DNA of 64,000 bases from positions 24,708 to 88,707 of the forward strand of contig JAUVDV010000006.1 of assembly GCA_030595125.1 (NCBI GenBank), in the 5' to 3' direction. Positions 35,346 through 43,800 of the stretch are shown piece after piece (within the stretch, counting starts at the first letter, position 1; every line of letters starts with the position of its first letter). A program made the translations under genes and the position numbers. Under the pieces are notes generated by a model, which made no database searches, had not been told where the DNA came from, and was given only the letters and a program-made list of their open reading frames with translations. Source of the DNA: Deltaproteobacteria bacterium. GTDB lineage: Bacteria > Myxococcota_A > Polyangia > JAAYKL01.

Positions 35346-36494
35346 TTAGTAGCCCTTCACCATCTCAACCTGAACCCCGACCATCAATTCCTTGACCGTT
35401 GCGGTGACGACGCAGGTTGACGTGTTGGGCCTCGCCTCGATAACTCGCATCTCCGAGAGCACCTCGAAAGGATAACCCTCGTTGTCGTCTTCTTCGTCCA
35501 GGCTCTTGCGATAGTTGTCACGTTTCTCCACCACGAAAAACCTGTTGCCGACCTTGACTCCCTGCTCCGAGCCCTTGTCGACAAAGACGATACTCTGAGC
35601 CGCGGCGATGATGCCCGGATCTAGAAATGCGATCACGAATCCCTTGAGTTCCTGTTGGTTCACCGCGGGCGACACGAGATCGAACCGTCTGTGAACCGGC
35701 CCGACCATGGAGCCCCGCTCGATGGGCCGAAACGATTCGTCTATGACCACCTTGGCGAGATCCTTGTTCCTGTCGTACTGCGTTACCCGGACCACTCCGA
35801 GGATCTCCACCAGCTTGCCCATCTCCGATCCGGGATCCTCGACGGAATCGATCTCTCTGAGAACCTCGAAGATGGAAAACTCGTCGCCCGCCCGTATCTC
35901 CCTGGCGTCCGGGAACTGGACATAGGCCTCGTCGTACTGGGACAGCATCATCATCTCTTTCCGGGAGCCGATCAGGGTTCCGGACTGCTTGAGGGTCTCC
36001 GTGTCCACAAACCCCCGATTCCTCACCAGGATAGCCTTTGGCCTGGACTGAGCCACGGCGGCCGCCGGAGCGGACGACATCGAAATTGCGGCGGGGACAG
36101 CCCTCGGAGGCACAAGCCAGAGAGTATCGCCGGGATAGATCCAGTGGGGGTTGGTGATCTTGTTGTTGTACGACCATATTCGCGGCCACACGTATGGATC
36201 GGAGAAAAACCTCGTACAAATATCCCAGAGGGTGTCGCCTTCTCTGACGTTGTACGTTTCCGTCTGCGGATTCACGCTACGGTCCGACACCCTCTCGCCA
36301 CTCTCGGAGATGACCACGGAAACCCCGTCGCGGGCTGCCCGGGACAGCATTGACGGTCCCCCTTGCTGCGCGTGGATGTTCAACCCGGGTTTGATGTCGG
36401 ATTGATAATCATCCTGAGCAGACGCCGGTGCGGCGTACGAAACAACTCCAAACAAAATCAGCGCGACCCAGATCATTTTTTTCATGAGGATCAT
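35346..36494 (-). CDS. periplasmic LysM-domain protein
   Basis: A 382-residue exported protein. ATG 36494 follows AAGGTG by 6 bp. The signal peptide (MKKMIWVALILFG) ends near APASAQ. One LysM domain (about 80-130, YNVREGDTLWDICTRFF... NPHWIYPGDTLWLVPP) should bind peptidoglycan. The rest (about 150-380) is beta-rich and resembles LysM-associated domains common in deltaproteobacteria, with repeated segments of the form RAGDEFSIFEVL and VKVGNRFFVVE that look like small beta-barrels. It starts 5 bp after the YbgF-like stop, so the two are co-transcribed, probably as envelope-stability proteins. Confidence 0.8.
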   Translation of the reverse strand: MILMKKMIWVALILFGVVSYAAPASAQDDYQSDIKPGLNIHAQQGGPSMLSRAARDGVSVVISESGERVSDRSVNPQTETYNVREGDTLWDICTRFFSDPYVWPRIWSYNNKITNPHWIYPGDTLWLVPPRAVPAAISMSSAPAAAVAQSRPKAILVRNRGFVDTETLKQSGTLIGSRKEMMMLSQYDEAYVQFPDAREIRAGDEFSIFEVLREIDSVEDPGSEMGKLVEILGVVRVTQYDRNKDLAKVVIDESFRPIERGSMVGPVHRRFDLVSPAVNQQELKGFVIAFLDPGIIAAAQSIVFVDKGSEQGVKVGNRFFVVEKRDNYRKSLDEEDDNEGYPFEVLSEMRVIEARPNTSTCVVTATVKELMVGVQVEMVKGY

Positions 36495-36499
36495 GTCTA

Positions 36500-37438
36500 T
36501 CACCTTTTCACTGATGTCGGCAGCAAACTCATCGAGGCACCCTTATCCTCCCGAATCGCAGCAACACGCAGGCTCGCCTTTCGAGCCGCTTGTGTCCCGG
36601 GATGCATTTCAACTACCTTGAAATAGTACTCACCGGCCCTCTGACGATCATGGAGCTTGTCGTAAATGAAACCAATTCGATACAGGGTGGACGGGGTCTT
36701 CTCTGATCGCGGATATCGCCTCAGCAGGCGCTCGTACTCTCCGATGGCCTTCAACATCTTCCCCTGACTGAAGAAACATTCGCCCTTCCAGTACATGGCG
36801 TTGTCCGCGTATTCATGGCTCGGGTATTCCTTGACGAACCCGGAGAACACCTCCAGGGCAACCGTGAAGTCCTTGTTGGAGTAGGCGCGATAAGCTTTTT
36901 GAAAATCGTTCATTGGCCTCGGAGCGGTGTTTCCTCCGCCGTCGGCATCCACCACTCCAAGATTGTCACCTCCGGCGATCAGGGAAGGAACGGCGGGACC
37001 ACCGGAAGGATACGATGTTCCAGAGCCTCCCGACGCGCGTCTTTCACCAACGATGGTGAGCACGGGTCGCTTTTTACCATCGTCTTTTTTTCGGACCTCC
37101 TGATCTTTCCAGATAATTTCCTCGGCCGCCGTCGGCTCGGGCTGCGCTTTCGGTTTAGTGGTCAGTGTCACGACCCGAAGCCGTTTCTCGTCCTCGTCAG
37201 ACCGACACTTCTCGATCTGTTTCTCCAGAAGCAGCACCTTGTCGTCCAGAGAAACATTCCTCGCGGTCAGATTGGCCCTGCTGGCCCTGGCCATCAACAG
37301 CTCCCGATTGAGGTCGTCGATTGTCTTTGTCAGGGCTTCCTTGCCGTTCGAACACCCCGAAGACACGACCATGAGCAGACTCACGGCGATGAATGTGAAT
37401 TGGTGGATAGGTCCGATACATACTTTTATTGCATTCAT
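36500..37438 (-). CDS. YbgF/CpoB-like lipoprotein: coiled coil plus TPRs
   Basis: A 312-residue exported protein. ATG 37438 follows AGAGGTG by 6 bp. The lipobox is VSSGC near residue 28. A coiled coil (about 35-85, TKTIDDLNRELLMARASR) is followed by a low-complexity linker and C-terminal TPRs (about 180-300, FQKAYRAYSNKDFTVALEVFSGFVKEYPSHEY and YWKGECFFSQGKMLKAIGEYERLL). This matches Tol-Pal-associated YbgF/CpoB, which coordinates outer-membrane constriction with septal wall synthesis. tol and pal genes are not adjacent. It is the first gene after a good promoter. Confidence 0.8.
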   Translation of the reverse strand: MNAIKVCIGPIHQFTFIAVSLLMVVSSGCSNGKEALTKTIDDLNRELLMARASRANLTARNVSLDDKVLLLEKQIEKCRSDEDEKRLRVVTLTTKPKAQPEPTAAEEIIWKDQEVRKKDDGKKRPVLTIVGERRASGGSGTSYPSGGPAVPSLIAGGDNLGVVDADGGGNTAPRPMNDFQKAYRAYSNKDFTVALEVFSGFVKEYPSHEYADNAMYWKGECFFSQGKMLKAIGEYERLLRRYPRSEKTPSTLYRIGFIYDKLHDRQRAGEYYFKVVEMHPGTQAARKASLRVAAIREDKGASMSLLPTSVKR

Positions 37439-37479
37439 CCGGTTCACCTCTGGGAACACAAAACGGGTGCTCCAAAAAC

Positions 37480-37509
37480 ATTGTAGGTGTTTATACTACA
37501 CGCAGTCAA
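37480..37509 (-). promoter_or_regulatory. promoter of the YbgF-LysM-dprA-topA unit
   Basis: On the minus strand, TTGACT (37509-37504) and TACAAT (37485-37480) are 18 bp apart, with a start expected near 37473 and the ribosome site for ATG 37438 downstream. It is one of the better promoter matches in the window and may drive the whole leftward housekeeping series. Confidence 0.55.
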
Positions 37510-37564
37510 AAAAACGGCCTGACCCGGGAGACCGACCACTGGAACACATGTTAAAAGGAAGGGG

Positions 37565-37813
37565 ATGTCTACTACCCCAAGATCCATGATCATGCGATCC
37601 GTCAAGGTCGGACGGGAGCATATCGGCTACCTCAAATGGCTTCTGGAATCCCACGACGGCATGGCCACACCCACGACAAGAGAGGGCGTGGACGATGTGG
37701 TCGACCTGATGGTTGCGCCGGATTTCGTGGAGGAGCTGGACGAACTCCTCGACGCCATCTCCCTTGAAATCGGTCTGACCCGGGTGCCCTTGCCCCCGAA
37801 GCCTCCTTTGTAA
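37565..37813 (+). CDS. DUF4911-like small protein
   Basis: An 82-residue cytoplasmic protein with an A/G-rich ribosome site (AAGGAAGGGG) directly before the ATG. The core pattern VGREHIGYLKWLLESHDGMA followed by VDLMVAPDFVEELDELLDAI matches the DUF4911 family of small deltaproteobacterial proteins, whose function is unknown. The C-terminus is Pro-rich. The phospholipase-like gene starts 4 bp after it, so the two are probably one transcript. Confidence 0.65.
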   Translation: MSTTPRSMIMRSVKVGREHIGYLKWLLESHDGMATPTTREGVDDVVDLMVAPDFVEELDELLDAISLEIGLTRVPLPPKPPL

Positions 37814-37817
37814 AGCA

Positions 37818-38660
37818 ATGGCGGGGACTCTGCTCCATATTACCCTGGCCGACGCAGCCCTTCGCAGGATCGACGATGGGGCCGGGATCCTGGATAACCG
37901 TGACGATTTTCACCTCGGTGCCGTACTCGTAGATCTCCCATACTACGACAAACTCTGGCTCACCGGGCTAAAGATGCTGGCGAAACAACCACTCAGTTTC
38001 AACCCGTGGGGCACGCTCGTTCACCAGAGATCTCCGAGTGGACTGTGCCTGGCCCTCCTCGACCGGGCGAAAACACCGGGAAGACGCGCCGTGGCCTCAG
38101 GGGCGCTGACCCACCAGGCGGTAGACCTGGTCTTTCACCCGGAGATCCTGAAGCGAGTACTGATCGACGCCGGCGGAACAACCGATCCGGATACGGTTCA
38201 CAAACGTATAGAAGATCAAATGGATCTTCACTGTCATTACCATCTCAAATCTCACAGCGGAATGGGAACCCCATACTGCCGCCGATCTCTATGGCTGCGC
38301 CCGTCTGCAGGGTGGGAGGACATTGTCAAGGACGCCTTTTTTGAAGTCCACGGATCGACGCCTGCGGCCTGGAAACTCCGTTCCTGGCTGAGGAACCTCG
38401 CGCTCTTCGGAGTGAGTAGCTCCACGGGTCTCGTACCGTGGGTCAAAACCTTGCCCGCAGACGATCCCCGATTGCTGGAGTTATCCGTGGAGCTGGCCGA
38501 CCGGGCGATATCGCTTTGCGTGGAGTATATCCAGGCGGGAATAGCCTACATGAACGGTGAGATCGACTCGAAGGTCTTCATGAAAAAAGTCCCCGACCTC
38601 TCCATGATCGACGGAACCCCGGCAAAGCCAGCGGTTAACCACCTTGAGGGGCCGCGATGA
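37818..38660 (+). CDS. zinc-dependent phospholipase C-like protein
   Basis: A 280-residue protein resembling the PF00882 zinc-dependent phospholipase C/S1-P1-like fold. It has an N-terminal H-rich start (LLHITLADAALRRI), HLGAVLVDLPYYDK, and the helix ALTHQAVDLVFHPEI, with further His residues (LHCHYHLKSHSG). These His/Asp positions would supply the metal site. There is no obvious signal peptide, unusual for a secreted phospholipase, so it may be cytoplasmic and have another substrate. It overlaps the downstream SUMF1 gene by 4 bp (ATGA). Confidence 0.6.
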   Translation: MAGTLLHITLADAALRRIDDGAGILDNRDDFHLGAVLVDLPYYDKLWLTGLKMLAKQPLSFNPWGTLVHQRSPSGLCLALLDRAKTPGRRAVASGALTHQAVDLVFHPEILKRVLIDAGGTTDPDTVHKRIEDQMDLHCHYHLKSHSGMGTPYCRRSLWLRPSAGWEDIVKDAFFEVHGSTPAAWKLRSWLRNLALFGVSSSTGLVPWVKTLPADDPRLLELSVELADRAISLCVEYIQAGIAYMNGEIDSKVFMKKVPDLSMIDGTPAKPAVNHLEGPR

Positions 38661-39472
38661 TGAGGAATCGACAAGGAATGCAACTTGCGCGAAATGTCGG
38701 CGTGATTCTGACCGGTCTGCTGCTTTCCACCTGCGGCCCCACGTCGCAATTGACGCCGCCTGGAGCGGTGAGTGTCGGTGGAACCGGCAGTACAGGCACG
38801 GAGGGGGTGGAGTGGGTGGAGTGGGTATATTCGAAACCTGCCGGTGTGGAGTTCACCAGAACCGAAGTCACCCTTGGCCAATTCAAAAAGTGTGTATTGA
38901 CCGGCGCATGCAAGGAGAAGAATCGCAAAACCAAGTCTGACAATAAGTATTGCAACTGGGGATACTCCGATCGCGAAAATCACCCGATGAACTGCGTGGA
39001 CTGGTACGGGGCGCGGGATTTCTGTGCCTGGGCCGGCGGCCGTCTGCCGACCGAGGACGAGTGGTACGCGGAGGCTTCGAACGGTGGGAGCAGGGAGTGG
39101 CCATGGGGAGACAATCCGGAGGTGAATTGCGAATGCGATCAGAAAGGAGATAGTGACACAGACGGCTACGGAAAGGACAGAACCTGGCCTGTATGCTCCA
39201 AAACAGAAGGCAACAGCGTGAGCGGTCTGTGCGATATGAGCGGTAACGTGTGGGAGTGGACGAGTTCCAAATATAAATTGGAGAGCGATGACATGGTGCT
39301 GTGCGGGGGATCTTGGGGCGACGACCGTCCCGACAGCCTGCGCGCGTCGCTCCGAAACTGGTACAGTCCTGCGCTCGGGGACGTCTACTACGGGTTTCGG
39401 TGTGTGCGCTCACTTCCCGGACAACAGTTTTTCCATCTCGCGGATCTTCTCGGGATCGATCTCATCGAGTGA
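38657..39472 (+). CDS. SUMF1/FGE-fold lipoprotein
   Basis: A 271-residue exported protein with lipobox LLLSTC near residue 26 and a Gly/Thr linker. A formylglycine-generating-enzyme-like (SUMF1) domain follows (about 55-255). Fold motifs are TRTEVTLGQFKKC, HPMNCVDWYGARDFCAWAGGRLPTEDEW, DMSGNVWEW, GGSWGDDRPDSLRASLRNW and the closing GFRCVR. The catalytic Cys arrangement of true FGE is not recognisable, so it is probably a binding or structural member. The last 20 codons run antisense through the 3' end of the convergent gene (63-bp overlap); the fold is complete at GFRCVR, so this tail looks like read-through after loss of the original stop. Confidence 0.8.
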   Translation: MMRNRQGMQLARNVGVILTGLLLSTCGPTSQLTPPGAVSVGGTGSTGTEGVEWVEWVYSKPAGVEFTRTEVTLGQFKKCVLTGACKEKNRKTKSDNKYCNWGYSDRENHPMNCVDWYGARDFCAWAGGRLPTEDEWYAEASNGGSREWPWGDNPEVNCECDQKGDSDTDGYGKDRTWPVCSKTEGNSVSGLCDMSGNVWEWTSSKYKLESDDMVLCGGSWGDDRPDSLRASLRNWYSPALGDVYYGFRCVRSLPGQQFFHLADLLGIDLIE

Positions 39473-40279
39473 CCGGACCAGGTCGATGGTTCGCGCTCCC
39501 AAAAATCGATACAGTTCCTCGGTCTTGGGAAGTGAGGAGAGGGCATCGATGTGCCTGCCGATGGCGTCAGTATCCCCCCGCCTGATAGGTCCGCTCAAGC
39601 AAGCCTCTATCCCCCTTGTCGAAGCGGCCTCCACGGCGCTGGATGTCAGGCTGGTCAGCAAGCTCTGCGCCACATCGGCGTCCATTCCCTGGGCCTCGAG
39701 GCTCTTCTTTGCCTCGGACAAAAGTGTCACCACATAGTTGCTCGCGATTACCGTCGCAGCGTGGTAGCCCGGTCGTGCGCCGGCCGGAACAATCACAGAT
39801 GTGCCTCGCAGAAGTCCCGCCAGTTCTTGTGCAACCGCAACCGCCCGATTGTTTCCGTCAACAGCGAAGTGCGTTCCGGGAGGTATTTCCCGGACGGTGC
39901 CCGGGGAAAAGACCAGCGCCGGATGCAGCGTTCCCGTTCCCGCAACCAGACCATCGAGAGGCGCGAGGATTTCTGCGCCGTTAAGTCCTGAACAGTGCAA
40001 CCAAACCTGATCTCGCGAACAGGCCCCATCCGCCGCCGCCCGCGCCGCCACGTCAGCTATCGATCCATCCGGCACGGCGACAATGACAATTTGTGCGCTG
40101 GCCGTTATCTCCGGCAGCTCTCCGAAATGGGCGCAGCCACCGATCTGCAAGGCCAACTCCGCGCAACGATCTTCGCGCAGGTCGAACACCCCGGAAACAC
40201 TCAGGTCGGTTCGTGAAATCGCGACTGCCAGTGAAGAACCCACTGCTCCGCAACCAATGATGAAAACCCTGTCGTTCAT
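39410..40279 (-). CDS. DUF2520-type NAD(P)-binding Rossmann protein
   Basis: A 289-residue protein. The N-terminal Rossmann fold opens VFIIGCGAVGSSLAVAI, with IVIVAVPDGSIADVA closing the nucleotide site; LHCSGLNGAEIL, GTLHPALVF and a helical C-terminal DUF2520 dimerisation domain follow (PGYHAATVIASNYVVTLL). Members are often annotated as F420- or NADP-dependent oxidoreductase-like; the substrate is unknown. ATG 40279 overlaps the nadD stop as ATGA, so a start 60 bp upstream inside nadD is rejected. It is the last gene of the leftward transcription unit. Confidence 0.8.
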   Translation of the reverse strand: MNDRVFIIGCGAVGSSLAVAISRTDLSVSGVFDLREDRCAELALQIGGCAHFGELPEITASAQIVIVAVPDGSIADVAARAAADGACSRDQVWLHCSGLNGAEILAPLDGLVAGTGTLHPALVFSPGTVREIPPGTHFAVDGNNRAVAVAQELAGLLRGTSVIVPAGARPGYHAATVIASNYVVTLLSEAKKSLEAQGMDADVAQSLLTSLTSSAVEAASTRGIEACLSGPIRRGDTDAIGRHIDALSSLPKTEELYRFLGARTIDLVRSLDEIDPEKIREMEKLLSGK

Positions 40280-40830
40280 GTCCCGTACCCATACAGATAA
40301 TTCTGCGCGATGTACGCCGCAACGGCCTTCGCGATCCACTCCCCTGGCAAGCGCCCCTCTGAGATGGCCCTTCGAATCTCATTCGAGCTGACCATGCGCG
40401 GCGCAGCCAACGTCTCGTGGGGGATGGGGGCCGCTCCGAGGCGCTCGACGTAAATGGGTGGCGCGAGACGTGCCACCTCATCGAACCGATACCAGCGATC
40501 GCGCTCGTGATAGATGTCGGTCCCCGCAATCAAGCGCAGATTATCATCGGGAAACTCTTGCCCCAGCGCCTTCAGGAGATCCAGGGTCCTCCCCCCTGTA
40601 TCCAACCTGCTTTCGATGTCCGACACTTCCATGTTGGGCTCATTCTCAACGAGCACCTTACACATGGCGAGCCGATGCTCGAACCCGGCGGGAATTTTTC
40701 CCAGCGCATGTCTCAAACACGGGATGAAAATGACATGGTCGACAAGACCTGACCCCATGGCAATTTGGGAAAGCTCCAGGTGTCCCATGTGTGGTGGATC
40801 GAAAGTGCCGCCGAATACTCCGATACGCAT
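40276..40830 (-). CDS. nadD: nicotinate-nucleotide adenylyltransferase NadD
   Basis: A 184-residue nucleotidyltransferase that makes deamido-NAD from nicotinate mononucleotide and ATP. It begins MRIGVFGGTFDPPHMGHLEL, containing the HxGH-type catalytic loop (residues 14-17), and has the C-terminal SSNEIRRAI motif corresponding to ISSTxIR. AGGA lies 7 bp before the ATG. It follows the TPR giant by 23 bp and overlaps the DUF2520-type gene by 4 bp. In many bacteria nadD sits beside proA or rsfS; neither is here. Confidence 0.93.
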   Translation of the reverse strand: MRIGVFGGTFDPPHMGHLELSQIAMGSGLVDHVIFIPCLRHALGKIPAGFEHRLAMCKVLVENEPNMEVSDIESRLDTGGRTLDLLKALGQEFPDDNLRLIAGTDIYHERDRWYRFDEVARLAPPIYVERLGAAPIPHETLAAPRMVSSNEIRRAISEGRLPGEWIAKAVAAYIAQNYLYGYGT

Positions 40831-40853
40831 TGATTGGTCCTGTACCGCTCCTT

Positions 40854-43800
40854 CTAGATGCCCATCCGCTTGCGCAGTTCCAGATGATCCTTGCTGAAGA
40901 TGAAGGACATCATGCGGCCCACTACCGGTAACTGATCGATTGGCGCCGACGGATTACCGGCTATTGCACGAAGCGCTTCGACGGACCCGGTGAGCGAACC
41001 GGCGGACAGAAATCCCGCGCGGTGACTCATGGTGATAATATTCTCGCGAACATCGCCCAGCTCAACCACCTTGGCGCAGTCGAACGCAAAAGGTTGAACT
41101 ATCGCCTTGATCTTCGCCGACAACACACTATCGAGGTTCTTCGAAACGCTCACAAGGACGGAGGGGTCCAGCCCGGCCGGCTTGAAATCCGGAACGAACA
41201 ACTTGACCAGGCCTCCGATGGTCTGCTGTAGCTGCTGCTCAGTGAGAATAGTGGCGAGGGAAATTCCCCACCTGATGGACGCCACCGCAAAAGCGGCAGC
41301 AAATCTGACGACGGCATCCTCGGTTGAACCGACCACGTGTGCCGGCACGATCACCGCGAAGGGAGATCCCGGTATGACACGAATGTCGTTGTCGTCGCCC
41401 GCATACACCACGGGCTCGGGCTTGATTCCAAAAGCGGTTGCCAGATCAGTAATCGCCGAGGGCAACGGAAGCTTTCGATCCACACGAGCATCACGACCGA
41501 GTCCCAACTGCTTCAAGCTGAATCCGAAAAGTTTTGCCACGGGCTCCTCGATGGCCTGGAGTGTCGCCCTCATCCCGATGGGCACCTGTTTGGGACAGAT
41601 GTACCCCTCTACAACCGGGTCACTTATTCTCGATCCCAGTGTCCATGTGCTTTCCACGGATGCGGTCTTTGAGTGCTCCGTCGGCTCGGCGCCGACGATA
41701 CCCATGGCCGCCGCAGCCAGCGACGCAACCTCATCCTGCGACTTCATGGTCAACACGAAGAGCATGTTGGAGTACAAGACGCCGCTGTCCGGGTTCTTGA
41801 CAATCGCCGCGGCTTGCATGGTGAGTGCCTGGTCCAGGAGAACGTTCAGGGCCATGGGGTCGTTCTGTCGCGTGTACATTCCCGCCAGGTATTCTACCGG
41901 TCGAATATCCAACGGATCGATTCGCCGCGCTTCGGAAACAACCCTCTCCGCGTCCTTGGACCGATTCAGATTATTTTCCAGGACACGCGCAAGATCAACC
42001 ATCTTGGCTGTCTTGACCGATGGATCCGTCGCCAGCATGATGACGCGCTCGAGCGCCTGGGCGGCCCGGCCCCAGTTTCCCATCATCACGTAGAGCACAC
42101 CCAATCGCTCCATGGCGGGGAAATGATCGCGGCTCCACCCCAGCACCTTGACAAAGCTCTTCTCCGCAAGATCCTTTCTCTCGCTTCGATCCATGTAGAG
42201 CACGCCAAGATCGTAGAACACCTCCATCCCCGTTTCCGGATCCTTGACGTTCTTCGCGGCCTCCATGAGGTGGTGTATCGCCTCCTCCCATTCCTCGTCC
42301 TGCATTCGCAAGGAAGCCATCCACCTGTGGGTGGCCAGATCCGAGGGAAAGAGGCTGAGCGCTTGCACCAGACTGGCCTTGGCGCCTTCCCTGTCGTTGT
42401 CTTTCAACTTGGTATTGGCGATGTCGATCAGCAGTTGATGTTTCTGCGCAGGATCGATCACACCCTCTACTCTCGCAGAAAGGAGCCGACCCATCATGAT
42501 CGAATCACCCGCGTTATCGAGGATCGCCTTTCCGCGATCAAATGCTTCCTCGTTGACCGGATCCTTTTGCAACACCTCGAGGCAGAGTTCGGCCGCCCGC
42601 GGTGAATCATTCATTTGTTCCTGGGTGATCCGGGCGGCAGCGAGAAGTTTGGCGATCTGATACTCCTTCACGTTGCTGGTGCCTGCGATCCGGATCAGGG
42701 TCTCGACCAGGGCAGGGTAATCCTGCTCGCGCTCCTGGATCCGCTCCATGCCCAGGAGATCGAGAAGTGAGTCGGGACAATTTTCCAGCGCCTGTCTCCG
42801 CAACTCCAATGCCGCCTGTGCCTCGCCGCCCTCTTCAAGAAGATCGGCAAGTCGCGATCCGTGCACAACTGATTCACCAAGTTGTCGGACAATACCCTCA
42901 AGGCACGCACGTCGCTCCCCAATATCCTCGGTACGCGCCTCCAGATAGGCCAGATGGAGAACCGAGGTCGGTTGCCGTGATACTGCAGTCCGAAGCGCTT
43001 CGATGTCGATCGAGGACTCCCGCCATGCGACCATTGCCGCGCTGGTCGCATCTTCATCATCATTCAGGCTGCTCGACAGGGCATTAGCGATCCGGGCCAG
43101 ATCTTGCACCCGTTTTTGTCTCGCGTAATACATCGCGAGTCGCCCGAGTGTGGGTCTGTGGCCGGGTAACTTTTCCTCCAGCGTCATCAGGGACAACATC
43201 GCGGCGCCCACATCTTCGCCATAACGCTCATCTACCTGTGCAATTCTGAGATAGACCCACGCCTCCTCCTGGGGCGTCGAGGCATCTCGCAGAAGCGATA
43301 GCAGTCGGCTGGACTCTTCGCTCCTGCGACCGCTCTTGAGCGCAGACTCGGTGAATCCTACCAACGCTATCGGATCTTCCGGATCCATCTCGATAGCTTT
43401 TCCAAAAAGCCTGGTCGCCGCAACCGCGTCCAGACCTGACGCCAACGCCCCGAGGGACAGCAGTCCTTCCAGAGAGAAACTCTCGAGATCCTGCGGCTGC
43501 AGCAAGCTAGTGTCTTCCAGGATCTCCGGATGACACGCGGCCAGACGGAGAATCGAGTCACGCAACTCCTCGTCCCCAGGCGCCACTTTGAGTGCCTTGA
43601 TGAACGACTCGAGCGCCGCCGACCCCGACCCCGAAGCGAGGTAGTGCGCGCCGGACTTGATAAAGCTCACCGCGCGATCCCTCTCGTCGATGGAGGACTC
43701 GGCCGCCGCCGCCAGGGCAATAGCCATGGTGGCATGATCATTACCCTCCCGCTCGAGCGCCGACAGCGCCATGAGACACGTGGGGCATAATGATAACGCC

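Noticed and set aside
38657..39472. Active formylglycine-generating enzyme
   Set aside because: The SUMF1 fold is clear, but the catalytic Cys pattern of true FGE is not recognisable and no sulfatase gene is nearby.
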